64,000 bases of DNA, taken from positions 1,054,001 through 1,118,000 of the forward strand of contig NZ_JBGCCJ010000001.1 in the NCBI RefSeq assembly GCF_041262565.1. Reading direction: 5' to 3'. Shown piece by piece: positions 1-9,132 of this stretch (the stretch's first letter is position 1; the number at the start of each line of letters is the position of its first letter). The notes beneath the pieces are model-generated. The model ran no database searches, was not told the DNA's origin, and was given only the letters and a program-made list of their open reading frames with translations. Source of the DNA: Leifsonia sp. EB41. Its GTDB lineage: Bacteria; Actinomycetota; Actinomycetes; Actinomycetales; Microbacteriaceae. The translations under genes and the position numbers were made by a program.

Positions 1-142
1 GGTTGCCCGCGGTGAGGTCGAGCAGCTCCTGGAGGCGCGGGAACGACATGCTGCCGCCCTCCGCGACCGTCGCCAGGGTCGCCGTGATCTTGAGGCGGGC
101 GGCGGCGTGGATGATCGGGTCCAGCTCGTCCACGCCGGTCAC
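1..142 (-). CDS. Winged-helix transcriptional regulator (N-terminal fragment)
   Basis: The first 47 residues of a protein that runs off the left edge of the window. The GTG start at 142 overlaps the TGA of the upstream membrane-protein gene by GTGA, so the two are translationally coupled. The visible sequence begins MTGVDELDPIIHAAARLKI and continues to LQELLDLTAGN. This is the pattern of the short ArsR/MarR-like winged-helix family (HTH_34), in which the LxDLTxGN segment starts the recognition helix. These proteins are usually about 100 residues and repress their own operon. A palindrome at 770-786 in front of the operon is the obvious candidate site. The C-terminal half lies outside the window, so effector residues cannot be checked. 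Confidence 0.8.
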   Translation of the reverse strand, partial: MTGVDELDPIIHAAARLKITATLATVAEGGSMSFPRLQELLDLTAGN

Positions 143-765
143 CCCCGCCGGGCGCTCGGGGTGCGCAGCGTCCGGAGGGTGACGATGGCTCCCGCGCCGA
201 AGATCACGCCGCCCGCGACGGCCATGAGCAGCAGGTTGGGGCCGAGGCCGAGGAACGGCGCGACCGCGCCCACGACCAGCAGGGCGAGGCCGAGCACGAG
301 CTGCAGCCGGTCGTGCCAGATCGCGGAGCCGGCGAGGTAGAGGGTGCCGCACATCAGCGCGTAAGCGCTCGGGAAGTACAGTCCGGCGAAGTCGCCCGCA
401 AGGCCCTGCACGATCATGCCGATGCCGAGCAGCGCGAACGCGACGGAGCACACCGACCAGGAGACGCCGTAGACGGTGCCCGCGTACTGGGACTCCCCGC
501 GTACGCCGCGGCCGATGCGCGAGCCGATCACGGCGGAGGCGACGATCGAGCCGGCGATCAGGACGCCGAAGACGATGCCGGCGACGACCGGATCGAACAG
601 GCCGAGCTGCGCGAGGTAGAGGGCGAGGAAGCCGACCAGCCAGGCCACCGCCCACACGGTGTACAGCCAGACGACGGGGAGGCGGTATTCACGGCTGACA
701 CGACGTTGCTGGCCGTCGATGAGGTCCAGCATCTCCCGCGCGTCGCCGGGCGTGTTCTCGTTCAT
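139..765 (-). CDS. Hypothetical multi-pass membrane protein
   Basis: A 208-residue protein starting MNENTPGDAREMLDLIDGQ. A soluble N-terminus of about 45 residues precedes four to six hydrophobic helices (for example LYTVWAVAWLVGFLALYLAQ near residue 35), and the C-terminus is basic (TLRTLRTPSARRG). I chose the ATG at 765 over an upstream in-frame start because it lies just downstream of the operator-like palindrome at 770-786. It is the first gene of a two-gene unit with the overlapping winged-helix regulator. In actinobacteria this pairing is common and is thought to be autoregulated. No catalytic motif or transporter signature is visible, so the function is unknown. Confidence 0.75.
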   Translation of the reverse strand: MNENTPGDAREMLDLIDGQQRRVSREYRLPVVWLYTVWAVAWLVGFLALYLAQLGLFDPVVAGIVFGVLIAGSIVASAVIGSRIGRGVRGESQYAGTVYGVSWSVCSVAFALLGIGMIVQGLAGDFAGLYFPSAYALMCGTLYLAGSAIWHDRLQLVLGLALLVVGAVAPFLGLGPNLLLMAVAGGVIFGAGAIVTLRTLRTPSARRG

Positions 766-769
766 GCGC

Positions 770-786
770 ACTTTGTAACACAAAGT
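770..786. promoter_or_regulatory. Perfect 7-3-7 palindrome, probable operator of the winged-helix operon
   Basis: ACTTTGTAACACAAAGT has perfect 7-bp arms with a 3-bp centre and ends 4 bp before the ATG at 765. It is AT-rich against a strongly GC-rich background. Its position over the translation start or core promoter suits repression by the operon's own regulator. It lies between two divergent genes, and hrpA starts at 852, so it could also influence hrpA. Confidence 0.6.
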
Positions 787-851
787 ACTCTGCGTGCACA
801 AGAGTTTTGCGAAACTGTAAATGTCCGCCGAACGGATAGACTGGAGGGCTC

Positions 852-3800
852 ATGTCCGCACCGGTCGCCCTCCCCCGCATCGTCTTCCCGCCCGAGCTGC
901 CCGTCAGCCAGATGCGGGACGACATCGCGCGCGCGATCCGCGAGAACCAGGTCGTCATCGTCGCCGGCGAGACCGGTTCCGGCAAGACGACGCAGCTCCC
1001 GAAGATCTGCCTCGAACTCGGCAGGGAGAGCATCGGCCACACCCAGCCGCGCCGGCTCGCGGCCCGCACGATCGCCGAGCGCATCGCGGAGGAGCTGGGC
1101 CAGAGCGTCGGCGAGCTGGTCGGCTACCAGGTGCGCTTCACCGACCGGGTGTCCGCGGCGACCCGCATCAAGCTGATGACGGACGGCATCCTGCTCAACG
1201 AGATCCACCGCGACCGGTTGCTGCGCGCCTACGACACGATCATCATCGACGAGGCGCACGAGCGCAGCCTCAACATCGACTTCCTGCTCGGCTACCTGCG
1301 CGAGCTGCTGCCGAAGCGTCCCGACCTCAAGGTGATCATCACCTCCGCCACCATCGACCCGGAGAGCTTCGCCGCGCACTTCGCCGCCGCGGACGGCACG
1401 CCTGCGCCGATCGTGGAGGTCTCCGGCCGCACCTACCCCGTCGAGCTGCGCTACCGGCCGCTCGTCGCCGAGGCACTGGAGGCCGACGAAGACGACCCGG
1501 ACCCGGTGCCCGCGGCCGACCGCGACTACCTCCAGGGCATCAACGACGCCCTCGACGAGCTGGCCCGCGAAGCAGCAGGCGACGTGCTCGTGTTCCTCTC
1601 CGGCGAGAACGAGATCCGGGACGCCGCCGATGCGATCCGCGGCCGCAACCTCCCCGGCACCGAAGTGCTGCCGCTGTACGGGAGGCTGTCCTCCGCCGAG
1701 CAGCACCGCGTCTTCCAGCCCTCCACCATGCCCGGCGTCCGGCGTCGCGTGGTGCTCGCGACCAACGTCGCCGAGACCAGCCTCACCGTGCCCGGCATCA
1801 AGTACGTCGTGGACGCCGGCACCGCCCGCATCAGCCGCTACTCCACGCGCGCCAAGGTGCAGCGCCTCCCGATCGAGGCCATCTCGCAGGCGAGCGCCAA
1901 CCAGCGCTCCGGCCGGTCGGGCCGCACCAGCGACGGCATCGCGATCCGGCTGTACTCGCAGGAGGACTTCGAGAAGCGGCCGGAGTTCACCGAGCCGGAG
2001 GTGCTGCGCACCAACCTGGCGGCCGTCATCCTGCAGATGATCTCGCTCGGGCTCGGCGACATCGCCGCGTTCCCGTTCCTGACCCCGCCGGACTCGCGCG
2101 GCATCAAGGACGGGCTGGACCTGCTGGCCGAGCTCGGCGCGACCCGCCCGTCCGCCCGCTCCGGCGGCATCGAGCTGACCAAGATCGGGAGCCAGCTCGC
2201 CCGGCTCCCCATCGACCCGCGGTTCGCCCGCATGGTCGTGGAGTCGAAGCGGCACAACACGTCGCGGGAGGTCATGGCGATCGTCGCCGGCCTCACCATC
2301 CAGGACGTCCGCGAGCGGCCGGTCGAGAAGCGCGGCAGCGCCGACGAGAAGCACGCGCGGTTCGTCGACCCGACCAGCGACTTCCTCACCCTGCTGAACC
2401 TCTGGAACTACCTGGAGGAGCAGCAGCGCGAGCTGTCCTCCAGCGCGTTCCGGAGGCTCTGCAAGGCCGAGTACCTCAACTTCCTGCGCGTGCGCGAGTG
2501 GCAGGACGTCTACCGGCAGCTCCGCCAGCTCGCCCGGCCGCTGGAGCTCACCATCGGCGAGCCGTCGATCAACCCGGACGGCATCCACCGCTCGCTGCTG
2601 GCCGGGTTGCTGTCGCACCTCGGGCTCAAGGACGTCAGGGAGTCGGGCAACAAGGGCTCCGCGCGCGGCCAGCGGCAGTCGGAGTACCTCGGCGCGCGCC
2701 AGACCCGGTTCGTGATCTTCCCCGGCTCGGCGCTCGCCAAGAAGCAGCCGAACGCGATCATGTCCGCCGAGCTCGTGGAGACCTCCCGGCTCTTCGCGCG
2801 GATGAACGCGGCTGTCGACCCGGCCTGGGCCGAGCCGATCGCCGGCGACCTCTGCAAACGGCAGTACAGCGAGCCGCACTGGGAGAAAAGCCAGGGCGCG
2901 GTCGTCGCCTACGAGCGCGTCACGCTGTACGGCGTGCCGATCATCCCGCGCCGGCGCGTGCAGTACGCGCGGATCGACGCCGAGCTGTCGCGCGAGCTGT
3001 TCATCCGGCACGCGCTGGTGGACGGCGAGTGGGACTCGCGGCAGGCGTTCGACCGGGCCAACCGCAAACTGCTCGCCGAGCTGCGCGAGCTGGAGGAGCG
3101 CACCCGCCGCCGCGACATCCTCAACGACGACGAAGCGGTGTTCGAGTTCTACGACGCACGCATCCCCGCCGATGTGACCTCCACCCGCTCCTTCGAGGGC
3201 TGGTGGAAGAAGGCGCGCACCGAGACGCCCGACCTCCTGACGATGACCGCCGAGGCGCTGCTCGAGGACGACGCGGCCGGGATCGACGAGGAGGCCTTCC
3301 CGCCGGTCTGGCGGCAGGGCGACCAGCGGCTCACCCTCCGCTACCGCTTCGAGCCGGGCGCGGAGGACGACGGCGTGACCGTGCAGGTGCCGCTGCCGCT
3401 GCTCGCCGGGCTGGTGCCGGACGGCTTCGACTGGCAGGTTCCCGGCCTCCGCCAGGACCTGGTCACGGCATTGATCAAGTCGCTGCCGAAGGCGATCCGC
3501 CGCCAGGTCGTCCCCGCCGCCGACTGGGCGAAGCGCCTGCTCGGCGAGCTGTCCAGCGCGGCCGGGATGGACGCCCACGCCGGGCGCCGGCCCGCGGCCT
3601 CCCTCGCCGAGACGCTCGCCGCCACCATCTCGCGGCAGACCGGCTCGCGGGTCAGCGCAACGGACTTCGACCTGGAGCGGCTGCCCGCCCATCTGCGGCC
3701 GACCTTCCAGGTGCTCGGCGAGCGCGGCCGCCCGCTCGCGAGCGGCAAGGATCTGATGGCGCTGCAGGAGCGGCTGCGCTCGCGCGCCCGCGACTCGGTC

Positions 3801-4715
3801 GCCCGCGTCGCGGAGGCGCGCACGCCCGACGCGATCGAGCGCTCCGGCCTCACCACCTGGGACCTGGAGGAGCTGCCCCGCCACCTCGACACGACGCAGA
3901 AGGGTCCGGGCGGCACGGTCAACACCATCCGCGCCTACCCCGCGCTGGTGGACGACGGCGCGAGCGTCAGCATCCGGCTGATGTCGACACCGACCGAACA
4001 GGCGCGCGCGCTCCCCGGCGGCGTCCGGAGGCTGCTGCTCGCGAGCATCCCGTCGCCCGTCGCGTACGTGCAGCAGCACCTGACCGCGAACGAGAAGCTG
4101 ACGCTGGCGGCGAGCCCGTACCCGAACACGAAGGCGCTGTTCGACGACTGCCTGCTCGCCGTGATCGACTCGGTGCTGTACCGGATGAAGCCGGACGGCC
4201 AGCTCTTCATGCGCGCCGAGTTCGAGGCGGTCCGCGACCGGGTGTCGGGGGTCGTGATGGACTCGATGTTCGAGACGGTCGCGCTGGTCACCCGTATCCT
4301 GACCGCTGCGCGCGCCGCCGAGAAGGCGATCGGTGGCACGACGGCGCTGGCGTACCTGCCGGCGCTCAACGATGCGAAGACGCAGCTCGGTGGGCTGGTC
4401 TATCCGGGTTTCGTTTCGGCGACCGGCCTCGTCCAGCTCGCGCACCTCCCCCGCTACGTGAACGGGATCACCCAGCGCATGCAGGCGCTGCCGACCAACC
4501 CCGGCCGCGACCGCGCCTGGCAGACGCAGGTGGAGACGGCGACGGCGCTCTACACGGAGGCTGGCGGCCGCATCCCGCCCGCCGCGCACGCGCCGGAGAA
4601 CCTCGTGCACGCGCGGTGGATGCTGGAGGAGTTCCGCGTCTCGCTGTTCGCGCAGTCGCTCGGCACCGCCGAGACGGTGTCCATCCAACGCATCCGCAAA
4701 GTCCTCGCCGGCTGA
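852..4715 (+). CDS. hrpA: ATP-dependent RNA helicase HrpA
   Basis: A 1287-residue DEAH-box helicase, close to the usual 1280-1300 of bacterial HrpA. Walker A is GETGSGKT (residues 39-46), the DEAH box is at 133-136, SAT at 165-167, and the motif VI segment QRSGRSGR is near residue 353. Helicase-associated and OB-fold regions follow, and the long C-terminal third matches the DUF3418 region typical of HrpA. The family unwinds or remodels RNA and, in other bacteria, helps rescue stalled ribosomes or process mRNA. The ATG at 852 follows a GGAGG-type ribosome site. The gene stands alone between a divergent membrane-protein operon and a convergent SDR gene, with a long inverted repeat after its stop. 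Confidence 0.97.
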   Translation: MSAPVALPRIVFPPELPVSQMRDDIARAIRENQVVIVAGETGSGKTTQLPKICLELGRESIGHTQPRRLAARTIAERIAEELGQSVGELVGYQVRFTDRVSAATRIKLMTDGILLNEIHRDRLLRAYDTIIIDEAHERSLNIDFLLGYLRELLPKRPDLKVIITSATIDPESFAAHFAAADGTPAPIVEVSGRTYPVELRYRPLVAEALEADEDDPDPVPAADRDYLQGINDALDELAREAAGDVLVFLSGENEIRDAADAIRGRNLPGTEVLPLYGRLSSAEQHRVFQPSTMPGVRRRVVLATNVAETSLTVPGIKYVVDAGTARISRYSTRAKVQRLPIEAISQASANQRSGRSGRTSDGIAIRLYSQEDFEKRPEFTEPEVLRTNLAAVILQMISLGLGDIAAFPFLTPPDSRGIKDGLDLLAELGATRPSARSGGIELTKIGSQLARLPIDPRFARMVVESKRHNTSREVMAIVAGLTIQDVRERPVEKRGSADEKHARFVDPTSDFLTLLNLWNYLEEQQRELSSSAFRRLCKAEYLNFLRVREWQDVYRQLRQLARPLELTIGEPSINPDGIHRSLLAGLLSHLGLKDVRESGNKGSARGQRQSEYLGARQTRFVIFPGSALAKKQPNAIMSAELVETSRLFARMNAAVDPAWAEPIAGDLCKRQYSEPHWEKSQGAVVAYERVTLYGVPIIPRRRVQYARIDAELSRELFIRHALVDGEWDSRQAFDRANRKLLAELRELEERTRRRDILNDDEAVFEFYDARIPADVTSTRSFEGWWKKARTETPDLLTMTAEALLEDDAAGIDEEAFPPVWRQGDQRLTLRYRFEPGAEDDGVTVQVPLPLLAGLVPDGFDWQVPGLRQDLVTALIKSLPKAIRRQVVPAADWAKRLLGELSSAAGMDAHAGRRPAASLAETLAATISRQTGSRVSATDFDLERLPAHLRPTFQVLGERGRPLASGKDLMALQERLRSRARDSVARVAEARTPDAIERSGLTTWDLEELPRHLDTTQKGPGGTVNTIRAYPALVDDGASVSIRLMSTPTEQARALPGGVRRLLLASIPSPVAYVQQHLTANEKLTLAASPYPNTKALFDDCLLAVIDSVLYRMKPDGQLFMRAEFEAVRDRVSGVVMDSMFETVALVTRILTAARAAEKAIGGTTALAYLPALNDAKTQLGGLVYPGFVSATGLVQLAHLPRYVNGITQRMQALPTNPGRDRAWQTQVETATALYTEAGGRIPPAAHAPENLVHARWMLEEFRVSLFAQSLGTAETVSIQRIRKVLAG

Positions 4716-4725
4716 CGTCCCGCCG

Positions 4726-4791
4726 CAATCTGTTCCGGAGTTGTGTACGCAACACGCCGTCGACGGGCGTACACAACTCCGGAACTGATTG
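4726..4791. repeat. Long intergenic inverted repeat (family D) between convergent genes
   Basis: Two 25-bp arms (4726-4750 and 4767-4791) pair with one mismatch around a 16-base centre that is itself nearly palindromic. The inner part contains ACGCAACACGCCGT, which is also the core of the family C elements at 51919 and 58001. It lies between hrpA (ending 4715) and the opposing SDR gene (ending 4801). It could act as a bidirectional terminator, although no T-tract is present. Confidence 0.75.
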
Positions 4792-4800
4792 CTGGGGGCG

Positions 4801-5544
4801 CTACACGGGGAGGTGGAAGCCGCCGTTCGAGTGGAGGAGCTGGCCGTTGATCCAGCCGCCGGACGGCGACAGCAGGAACGCGACCAGGTCGGCGGTGTCC
4901 TGCGGACGGCCGAGGCGGCCGAGCGCGGTCTCGGCCGCGAGGGTCTCGGCGAGGTCGGGCGTCATCCAGCCGGTGTCGATGGGGCCCGGGTTGATGAGGT
5001 TGGCGGTGATCCCGAGGTGGGCGAGCTCCACGGCGGCCGCTATCACGATGCGGTCGAGCGCGCCCTTGCTGGCGCCGTACGGGAGGTTGTGCGCGGTGTG
5101 GTCGCTGGTGAGGGCGACGATGCGGCCGGAGCCGGGCTCGCCCACGAACTGCTCGGCGAACGCCTTGATCAGCAGCCAGCTCCCCCGGGTGTTGACGGCG
5201 AAGTGCCGGTCGAACGCGGCGACGCTCGTGTCGAGGAGGCCGCTGTCGACGGAGTACGCGTGGCTGCCCACGAGCGCCCGGATCGGTCCCAGCTCGGCGC
5301 GCACCCGGCGGACGAGCTCCTCCGGGCCGCTGCCGGTCGAGAGGTCGGCCACGAAACCGGCCACCCGGGCGCCCGGCGCCCCGGCCTCCGCGGCCAACGC
5401 CTCCGGGAATCCGGGCTCTGGCGTCAGGTCCGCGAACGCGACATCCCAGCCGTCGGCGGCCAGCCGCCGGACGATCCCGGTCCCGATCGCAGCGGGCCGG
5501 CCGACACCGGTGACCAGGACGAGGGGACGACTGTTCTCGGTCAT
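4801..5544 (-). CDS. SDR family oxidoreductase
   Basis: A 247-residue short-chain dehydrogenase/reductase. The N-terminal nucleotide-binding segment is VTGVGRPAAIGTGI, a variant of TGxxxGIG with an insertion. The catalytic residues read as Ser in ALTSDHTAHN, then YGASK (Tyr and Lys). The conserved NNAG after strand 4 is replaced by GSHA, which is unusual. The C-terminal end (GGWINGQLLHSNGGFHLPV) is standard for the family. The substrate is unknown. The gene is single and convergent with hrpA, and the downstream amino-acid transporter operon is on the same strand 36 bp away but reads away from this gene's start. Confidence 0.9.
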   Translation of the reverse strand: MTENSRPLVLVTGVGRPAAIGTGIVRRLAADGWDVAFADLTPEPGFPEALAAEAGAPGARVAGFVADLSTGSGPEELVRRVRAELGPIRALVGSHAYSVDSGLLDTSVAAFDRHFAVNTRGSWLLIKAFAEQFVGEPGSGRIVALTSDHTAHNLPYGASKGALDRIVIAAAVELAHLGITANLINPGPIDTGWMTPDLAETLAAETALGRLGRPQDTADLVAFLLSPSGGWINGQLLHSNGGFHLPV

Positions 5545-5580
5545 CCCCTCATCCTGGCAGAGCGAATACGCAGCGCCCGG

Positions 5581-6384
5581 CTACAGCACCTTCGACAGGA
5601 AGGCCTGCGTGCGCTGGTGCTGCGGGTTGGCCAGCACCTCGCGCGGGTCTCCGGACTCCACCACGACGCCGCCGTCCATGAAGACCAGCTCGTCCGCGAC
5701 CTCGCGGGCGAAGCCCATCTCGTGGGTGACGACGACCATCGTCATGCCGGAGGCCGCCAGGCCCTTCATGACATCCAGCACCTCGCCGACCAGCTCGGGG
5801 TCGAGGGCGGAGGTCGGCTCGTCGAACAGCATCAGCTTCGGGTCCATCGCCAGCGCGCGGGCGATCGCCACACGCTGCTGCTGGCCGCCGGAGAGCTGCG
5901 ACGGGTAGTGGTCGCCCTTGTCGGCGAGGCCGACGCGCACGAGCAGCTCGTTCGCCCGCTCCACGGCCCGAGCCTTCGGCAGGCCCTTGACCCGGATCGG
6001 CGCCTCGATGATGTTCTCGAGAGCCGTCATGTGCGGGAACAGGTTGAAGCGCTGGAACACCATGCCGATCTCGCGGCGCTGGCGGGAGGCCTCCTTGGGC
6101 TTCAGCTCGTAGAGCTTGTCCCCGTGCTGCCGGTAGCCGACCACCTGGCCGTCGACCGACAGCCGGCCGGCGTCCACGCGCTCCAGGTGGTTGATGCAGC
6201 GCAGGAAGGTGGACTTGCCCGAGCCGGACGGCCCGATGATGCAGAGCACCTCACCCGGCCGCACGGACAGCGAGATGGACTTGAGCACCTCGTTCGAGCC
6301 GAAGCTCTTGGAGACGCCCTCGGCCAGGACCATCGGCGTCACGCCGCTCCGCGCGCTGGTGTCCCGTTGCGTCGCGTCGCTCAT
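5581..6384 (-). CDS. Polar amino-acid ABC transporter, ATP-binding protein
   Basis: A 267-residue ABC ATPase of the GlnQ/HisP class. It carries Walker [11 protein letters not shown]-loop region [11 protein letters not shown], signature LSGGQQQR and Walker [15 protein letters not shown] with the following H-loop (VTHEMGFA). The ATG start at 6384 overlaps the permease stop by ATGA, so it is the last gene of a three-gene importer operon (binding protein, permease, ATPase). It powers uptake of an amino acid or related small molecule. A 16-residue N-terminal extension before [11 protein letters not shown] is not part of the fold. Confidence 0.95.
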   Translation of the reverse strand: MSDATQRDTSARSGVTPMVLAEGVSKSFGSNEVLKSISLSVRPGEVLCIIGPSGSGKSTFLRCINHLERVDAGRLSVDGQVVGYRQHGDKLYELKPKEASRQRREIGMVFQRFNLFPHMTALENIIEAPIRVKGLPKARAVERANELLVRVGLADKGDHYPSQLSGGQQQRVAIARALAMDPKLMLFDEPTSALDPELVGEVLDVMKGLAASGMTMVVVTHEMGFAREVADELVFMDGGVVVESGDPREVLANPQHQRTQAFLSKVL

Positions 6385-7367
6385 CCCTTGCCTCCCAGGT
6401 TGTTGCCGTCGGGTGCGCCGGCCGCGGGCAGTGCGCCCGTGGCGAGCGCCGGCTCCTTGTTGTCCGGCCGGCGCATGTTGACGCCGCGCGAGAACCGCTT
6501 CTCGAGGAAGTACTGGCCCACCATCAGGATCGAGGTGAACAGCAGGTACCACAGCGAGGCGACGATCAGCAGCGGGATCGGCGTGTAGGTGACCGCCGAG
6601 ATGTCGCGCGCGACACCGTAGAGGTCGGTGGTGAGCGGGATCGCCGCGACCAGCGAGGTGGTCTTCAGCATCGAGATGACCTCGTTGCCGGTCGGCGGGA
6701 TGATCACGCGCATGGCCTGCGGGATGACGATGCGGGTCATCGTCTGCCACCACGACATGCCGAGGGCCGTCGCGGCCTCCTCCTGGCCGCTGTCGACCGA
6801 GAGGAGTCCTGCACGGACGATCTCGGCCATGTACGCGGCCTCGTTGAGCGCGAGGCCGATGATCGCGATGATGAACGCGTTCTGCATGAAGCCGAGGTCG
6901 AAGGTCACGCCGACGTCGGTCCACGGCACACCGAGGAAGACGTGCGGGTAGATCAGCGAGAACAGGCCCCAGAACACGAGCTGCACGTACACCGGGGTGC
7001 CGCGGAAGACCCAGAGGTAGAGCCAGGCGACGGACTTGACCACCGGGTTCGGCGAGAGCCGCATCACGGCCAGCACGAGGCCGAGGATGACGCCGATGAC
7101 CATCGAGTAGATCGTGAGCTGGAGGGTCACGAGCGCAGCAGCACTGATGCGCTTGTCGAAGACGTACTTGCCGACGTACTGCCAGCCGTAGGCCGAGCGC
7201 TGCGAGGCGTCGATGATGAACCAGACGAACAGCAGGACGAGAACGACCGCGAACACGATCCGCCACGGGTGGCGGAGCTTGATCGCCTTGATCGGCTCGG
7301 ACGGCGGGGCGCCGGCCGGCGACGGGGCTGCCCCCGTCGCCGGACCGGCAGGAATGCCCTGGGACAT
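6381..7367 (-). CDS. Amino-acid ABC transporter permease
   Basis: A 328-residue membrane permease of the HisMQ type. A Pro/Ala-rich cytoplasmic N-terminus ([19 protein letters not shown]) leads into a first helix ([20 protein letters not shown]). A periplasmic stretch and five further helices follow. The conserved cytoplasmic EAA loop reads [15 protein letters not shown] with the downstream IVIPQAMR, the site that docks on the ATPase. I chose the ATG at 7367, four bases after the binding-protein stop, over an upstream in-frame start inside that gene. It overlaps the ATPase start. One permease is present, so the channel is probably a homodimer. Confidence 0.94.
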   Translation of the reverse strand: MSQGIPAGPATGAAPSPAGAPPSEPIKAIKLRHPWRIVFAVVLVLLFVWFIIDASQRSAYGWQYVGKYVFDKRISAAALVTLQLTIYSMVIGVILGLVLAVMRLSPNPVVKSVAWLYLWVFRGTPVYVQLVFWGLFSLIYPHVFLGVPWTDVGVTFDLGFMQNAFIIAIIGLALNEAAYMAEIVRAGLLSVDSGQEEAATALGMSWWQTMTRIVIPQAMRVIIPPTGNEVISMLKTTSLVAAIPLTTDLYGVARDISAVTYTPIPLLIVASLWYLLFTSILMVGQYFLEKRFSRGVNMRRPDNKEPALATGALPAAGAPDGNNLGGKG

Positions 7368-7371
7368 CAGG

Positions 7372-8274
7372 TCAGCTCTTCGACGCTGCGTTGAGGTCCG
7401 CCTTCGTGACGCTGCCGTCGGCGACACCCCACTTGTCGAGGATCTTCTTGTAGGTGCCGTCGTCGATCAGCGCCTGGATGGTCTTCTGCAGCACCGGGGT
7501 CAGGTCGGAGTTCTTGGCGACCGGGATGCCGTAGGGCGCGACATCGAAGGTCTTGCCCGCGGCCTGGAGCTTGCCGCTCGACTTGGACACCGCGTACAGC
7601 GTGACGGGCGAGTCGGCGCTGAGCGCGTCGGCCTTGCCGAGGATGACCGCGTTGGTGGCGTCGTCCTGGTTGTCGTAGCGCAGCGCCTGGATGGCGGGCT
7701 TGCCCTTGTCGGTGCAGGCCTTCGACTTGGCGGGGACCTCGTCGGTGTCCTCGTACGTGGTCGACTGGACGGCGACCTTCATGCCGCAGGCGTTGTCCGG
7801 GTCGACGGTCTTGCCCTTGGCGGACGCCCACAGGATGCCGGCGTTGTAGTAGTTGACGAAGTCGACCTGCTTCTCGCGCTCGACAGTGTCGGTGAACGAG
7901 GACATCCCGAAGTCGTCCTTGCCTCCGGTGATGCTGGGGATGATGTTGTCGAACTTGGCGATCGCGTAGTTGATCTTGAGGCCGAGCTTCTGGCCGATCG
8001 CGTTGGTGAAGTCGACCTCCCAGCCGGCGGGGTTGCCGTTGTCGTCCTTGTACTCGTTCGGCGGGTAGGTGTCGTCCATTCCGACGGTGAGGACACCGGC
8101 GGACTTGATCTTCGAGGGGACGCTGTTCGCGAGCGAGTCGTCCTTCTTCACGTCGAACGCGGCGCTCGACGCTGAGCCGCTCGACGAGGGGGTGGAGTTG
8201 TCGACACAGCCGGACAGCGCGAGCGCTGCCACGGCGGCGAGGGCGGCCACAGGGGCCACGGAACGGATGCGCAT
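7372..8274 (-). CDS. Amino-acid ABC transporter substrate-binding lipoprotein
   Basis: A 300-residue extracellular solute-binding protein of family 3. The lipoprotein signal ends in LALSGC (Cys near residue 23), followed by a Ser-rich tether and the mature domain (GVLTVGMDDTYPPNEYKDDN). The usual lobe motifs appear, including GKDDFGMSSFTDT and REKQVDFVNYY. It captures a polar amino acid or similar ligand for the permease and ATPase encoded after it. First gene of the operon, with a 220-bp upstream region shared with a divergent GNAT gene. The ligand cannot be read from sequence. Nearby sulfur and amino-acid enzymes suggest, without proving, a cysteine-like or aromatic substrate. Confidence 0.94.
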   Translation of the reverse strand: MRIRSVAPVAALAAVAALALSGCVDNSTPSSSGSASSAAFDVKKDDSLANSVPSKIKSAGVLTVGMDDTYPPNEYKDDNGNPAGWEVDFTNAIGQKLGLKINYAIAKFDNIIPSITGGKDDFGMSSFTDTVEREKQVDFVNYYNAGILWASAKGKTVDPDNACGMKVAVQSTTYEDTDEVPAKSKACTDKGKPAIQALRYDNQDDATNAVILGKADALSADSPVTLYAVSKSSGKLQAAGKTFDVAPYGIPVAKNSDLTPVLQKTIQALIDDGTYKKILDKWGVADGSVTKADLNAASKS

Positions 8275-8494
8275 GATGGTAGTTGTCCTTCTTCCTGGTG
8301 CAGGGTGTGCAGGGAGGGGTAAAGGGAGAATACCCTAGGCCCCACGCGTTATACGCATACTAAATCGCGCGTGAAACGCCAGTTTTCCTGCAAGTTTCGC
8401 AGAGATTTCGTGTTTCTTTGCGCGGATTTCGTTGTCTGCGACGCCCGGCGACATCGAATGCGCGCGACGCGCCCTGCCGCGCTAGGGTCGGGTC

Positions 8495-9004
8495 GTGATC
8501 CAACCGCAATCCGGCCTCGCCGCGACGGCTCGCGTGGTCGTCACCCGCCCCGACGATCCGCTCGCCGCACCGCTGGTCGAGGAGCTCTCCCGCGAGTACG
8601 ACGAACGCTACGGATTCAACGACGGCATCCCCTCCTCGGCGGAGCTGTCGCGGTATCCCGCGGAGCGTTTCACGGCGGAGGAGGGCGGCACGTTCCTGCT
8701 GCTCGTGGACGAGGACGGCACCCCGGTCGCGGGCGGCGCGTTCATGCGCGAGGACGACGCCACCGTCGAGGTGAAGCGGGTCTGGACGCACTCCGGGTTC
8801 CGCCGGAAGGGGCTCGCCCGCCGGGTGATGAGCGAGCTGGAGGCGGAGGCGGCCCGCCGCGGCATCGGCACGATCGTGCTGACCACCGGCGCCCGCCAGC
8901 CGGAGGCCGTCGCGCTGTACATCTCGCTCGGTTACTCGCCGCTCTTCGACCTCGACGGCGACTGGGAGCGCGTCTCCTACCTGGGGTTCCGCAAAGACCT
9001 CTGA
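8495..9004 (+). CDS. GNAT family N-acetyltransferase
   Basis: A 169-residue GCN5-related acetyltransferase. The acetyl-CoA binding motif A reads VWTHSGFRRKGLARRVMSEL, matching the R/QxxGxG/A pattern (RRKGLA). It is followed by GIGTIVLTTGARQPEAVALY and the C-terminal LGYSPL strand. The substrate is unknown. The GTG start at 8495 sits 6 bp after TAGGGT, a plausible -10 element, so the transcript may be leaderless. It is divergent from the amino-acid importer and upstream of the DUF1611 gene. Confidence 0.9.
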   Translation: MIQPQSGLAATARVVVTRPDDPLAAPLVEELSREYDERYGFNDGIPSSAELSRYPAERFTAEEGGTFLLLVDEDGTPVAGGAFMREDDATVEVKRVWTHSGFRRKGLARRVMSELEAEAARRGIGTIVLTTGARQPEAVALYISLGYSPLFDLDGDWERVSYLGFRKDL

Positions 9005-9026
9005 GAGCCGTGTGCTACTGTCCAGG

Positions 9027-9127
9027 AGCCGGTGATCACCGGCTTCAGGGAAGACGCCTCGTTGACCGTTGGATCGCCATTCGGTCCGGCCACGATCCCG
9101 TCGCCTCCTCTGTGTCGATCAGAGGAG
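9027..9127 (+). promoter_or_regulatory. Structured leader with a Shine-Dalgarno-sequestering hairpin before the DUF1611 gene
   Basis: Three stem-forming pairs occur in 100 bases. AGCCGGTGA/TCACCGGCT is at 9027-9044. GGATCG (9071-9076) can pair with CGATCC (9093-9098). CTCCTCTG (9105-9112) pairs with CAGAGGAG (9120-9127) around a 7-base loop. The last stem contains the whole ribosome site AGAGGAG, five bases before the ATG at 9133. A TACTGT at 9016-9021 could be a -10 element just ahead. This geometry fits a cis-acting RNA switch. The first stem could instead be the GNAT terminator. No known riboswitch class is recognised. Confidence 0.4.
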
Positions 9128-9132
9128 TTGCA

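Noticed and set aside
762-4688. A 1308-codon open frame on the minus strand opposite hrpA
   Set aside because: Its translation is Arg/Gly/Asp-rich with no domain, and it mirrors hrpA codon positions. It is a shadow of GC-rich coding DNA. The same holds for the long frames opposite 30.5-33.5 kb and 33.5-36.1 kb.
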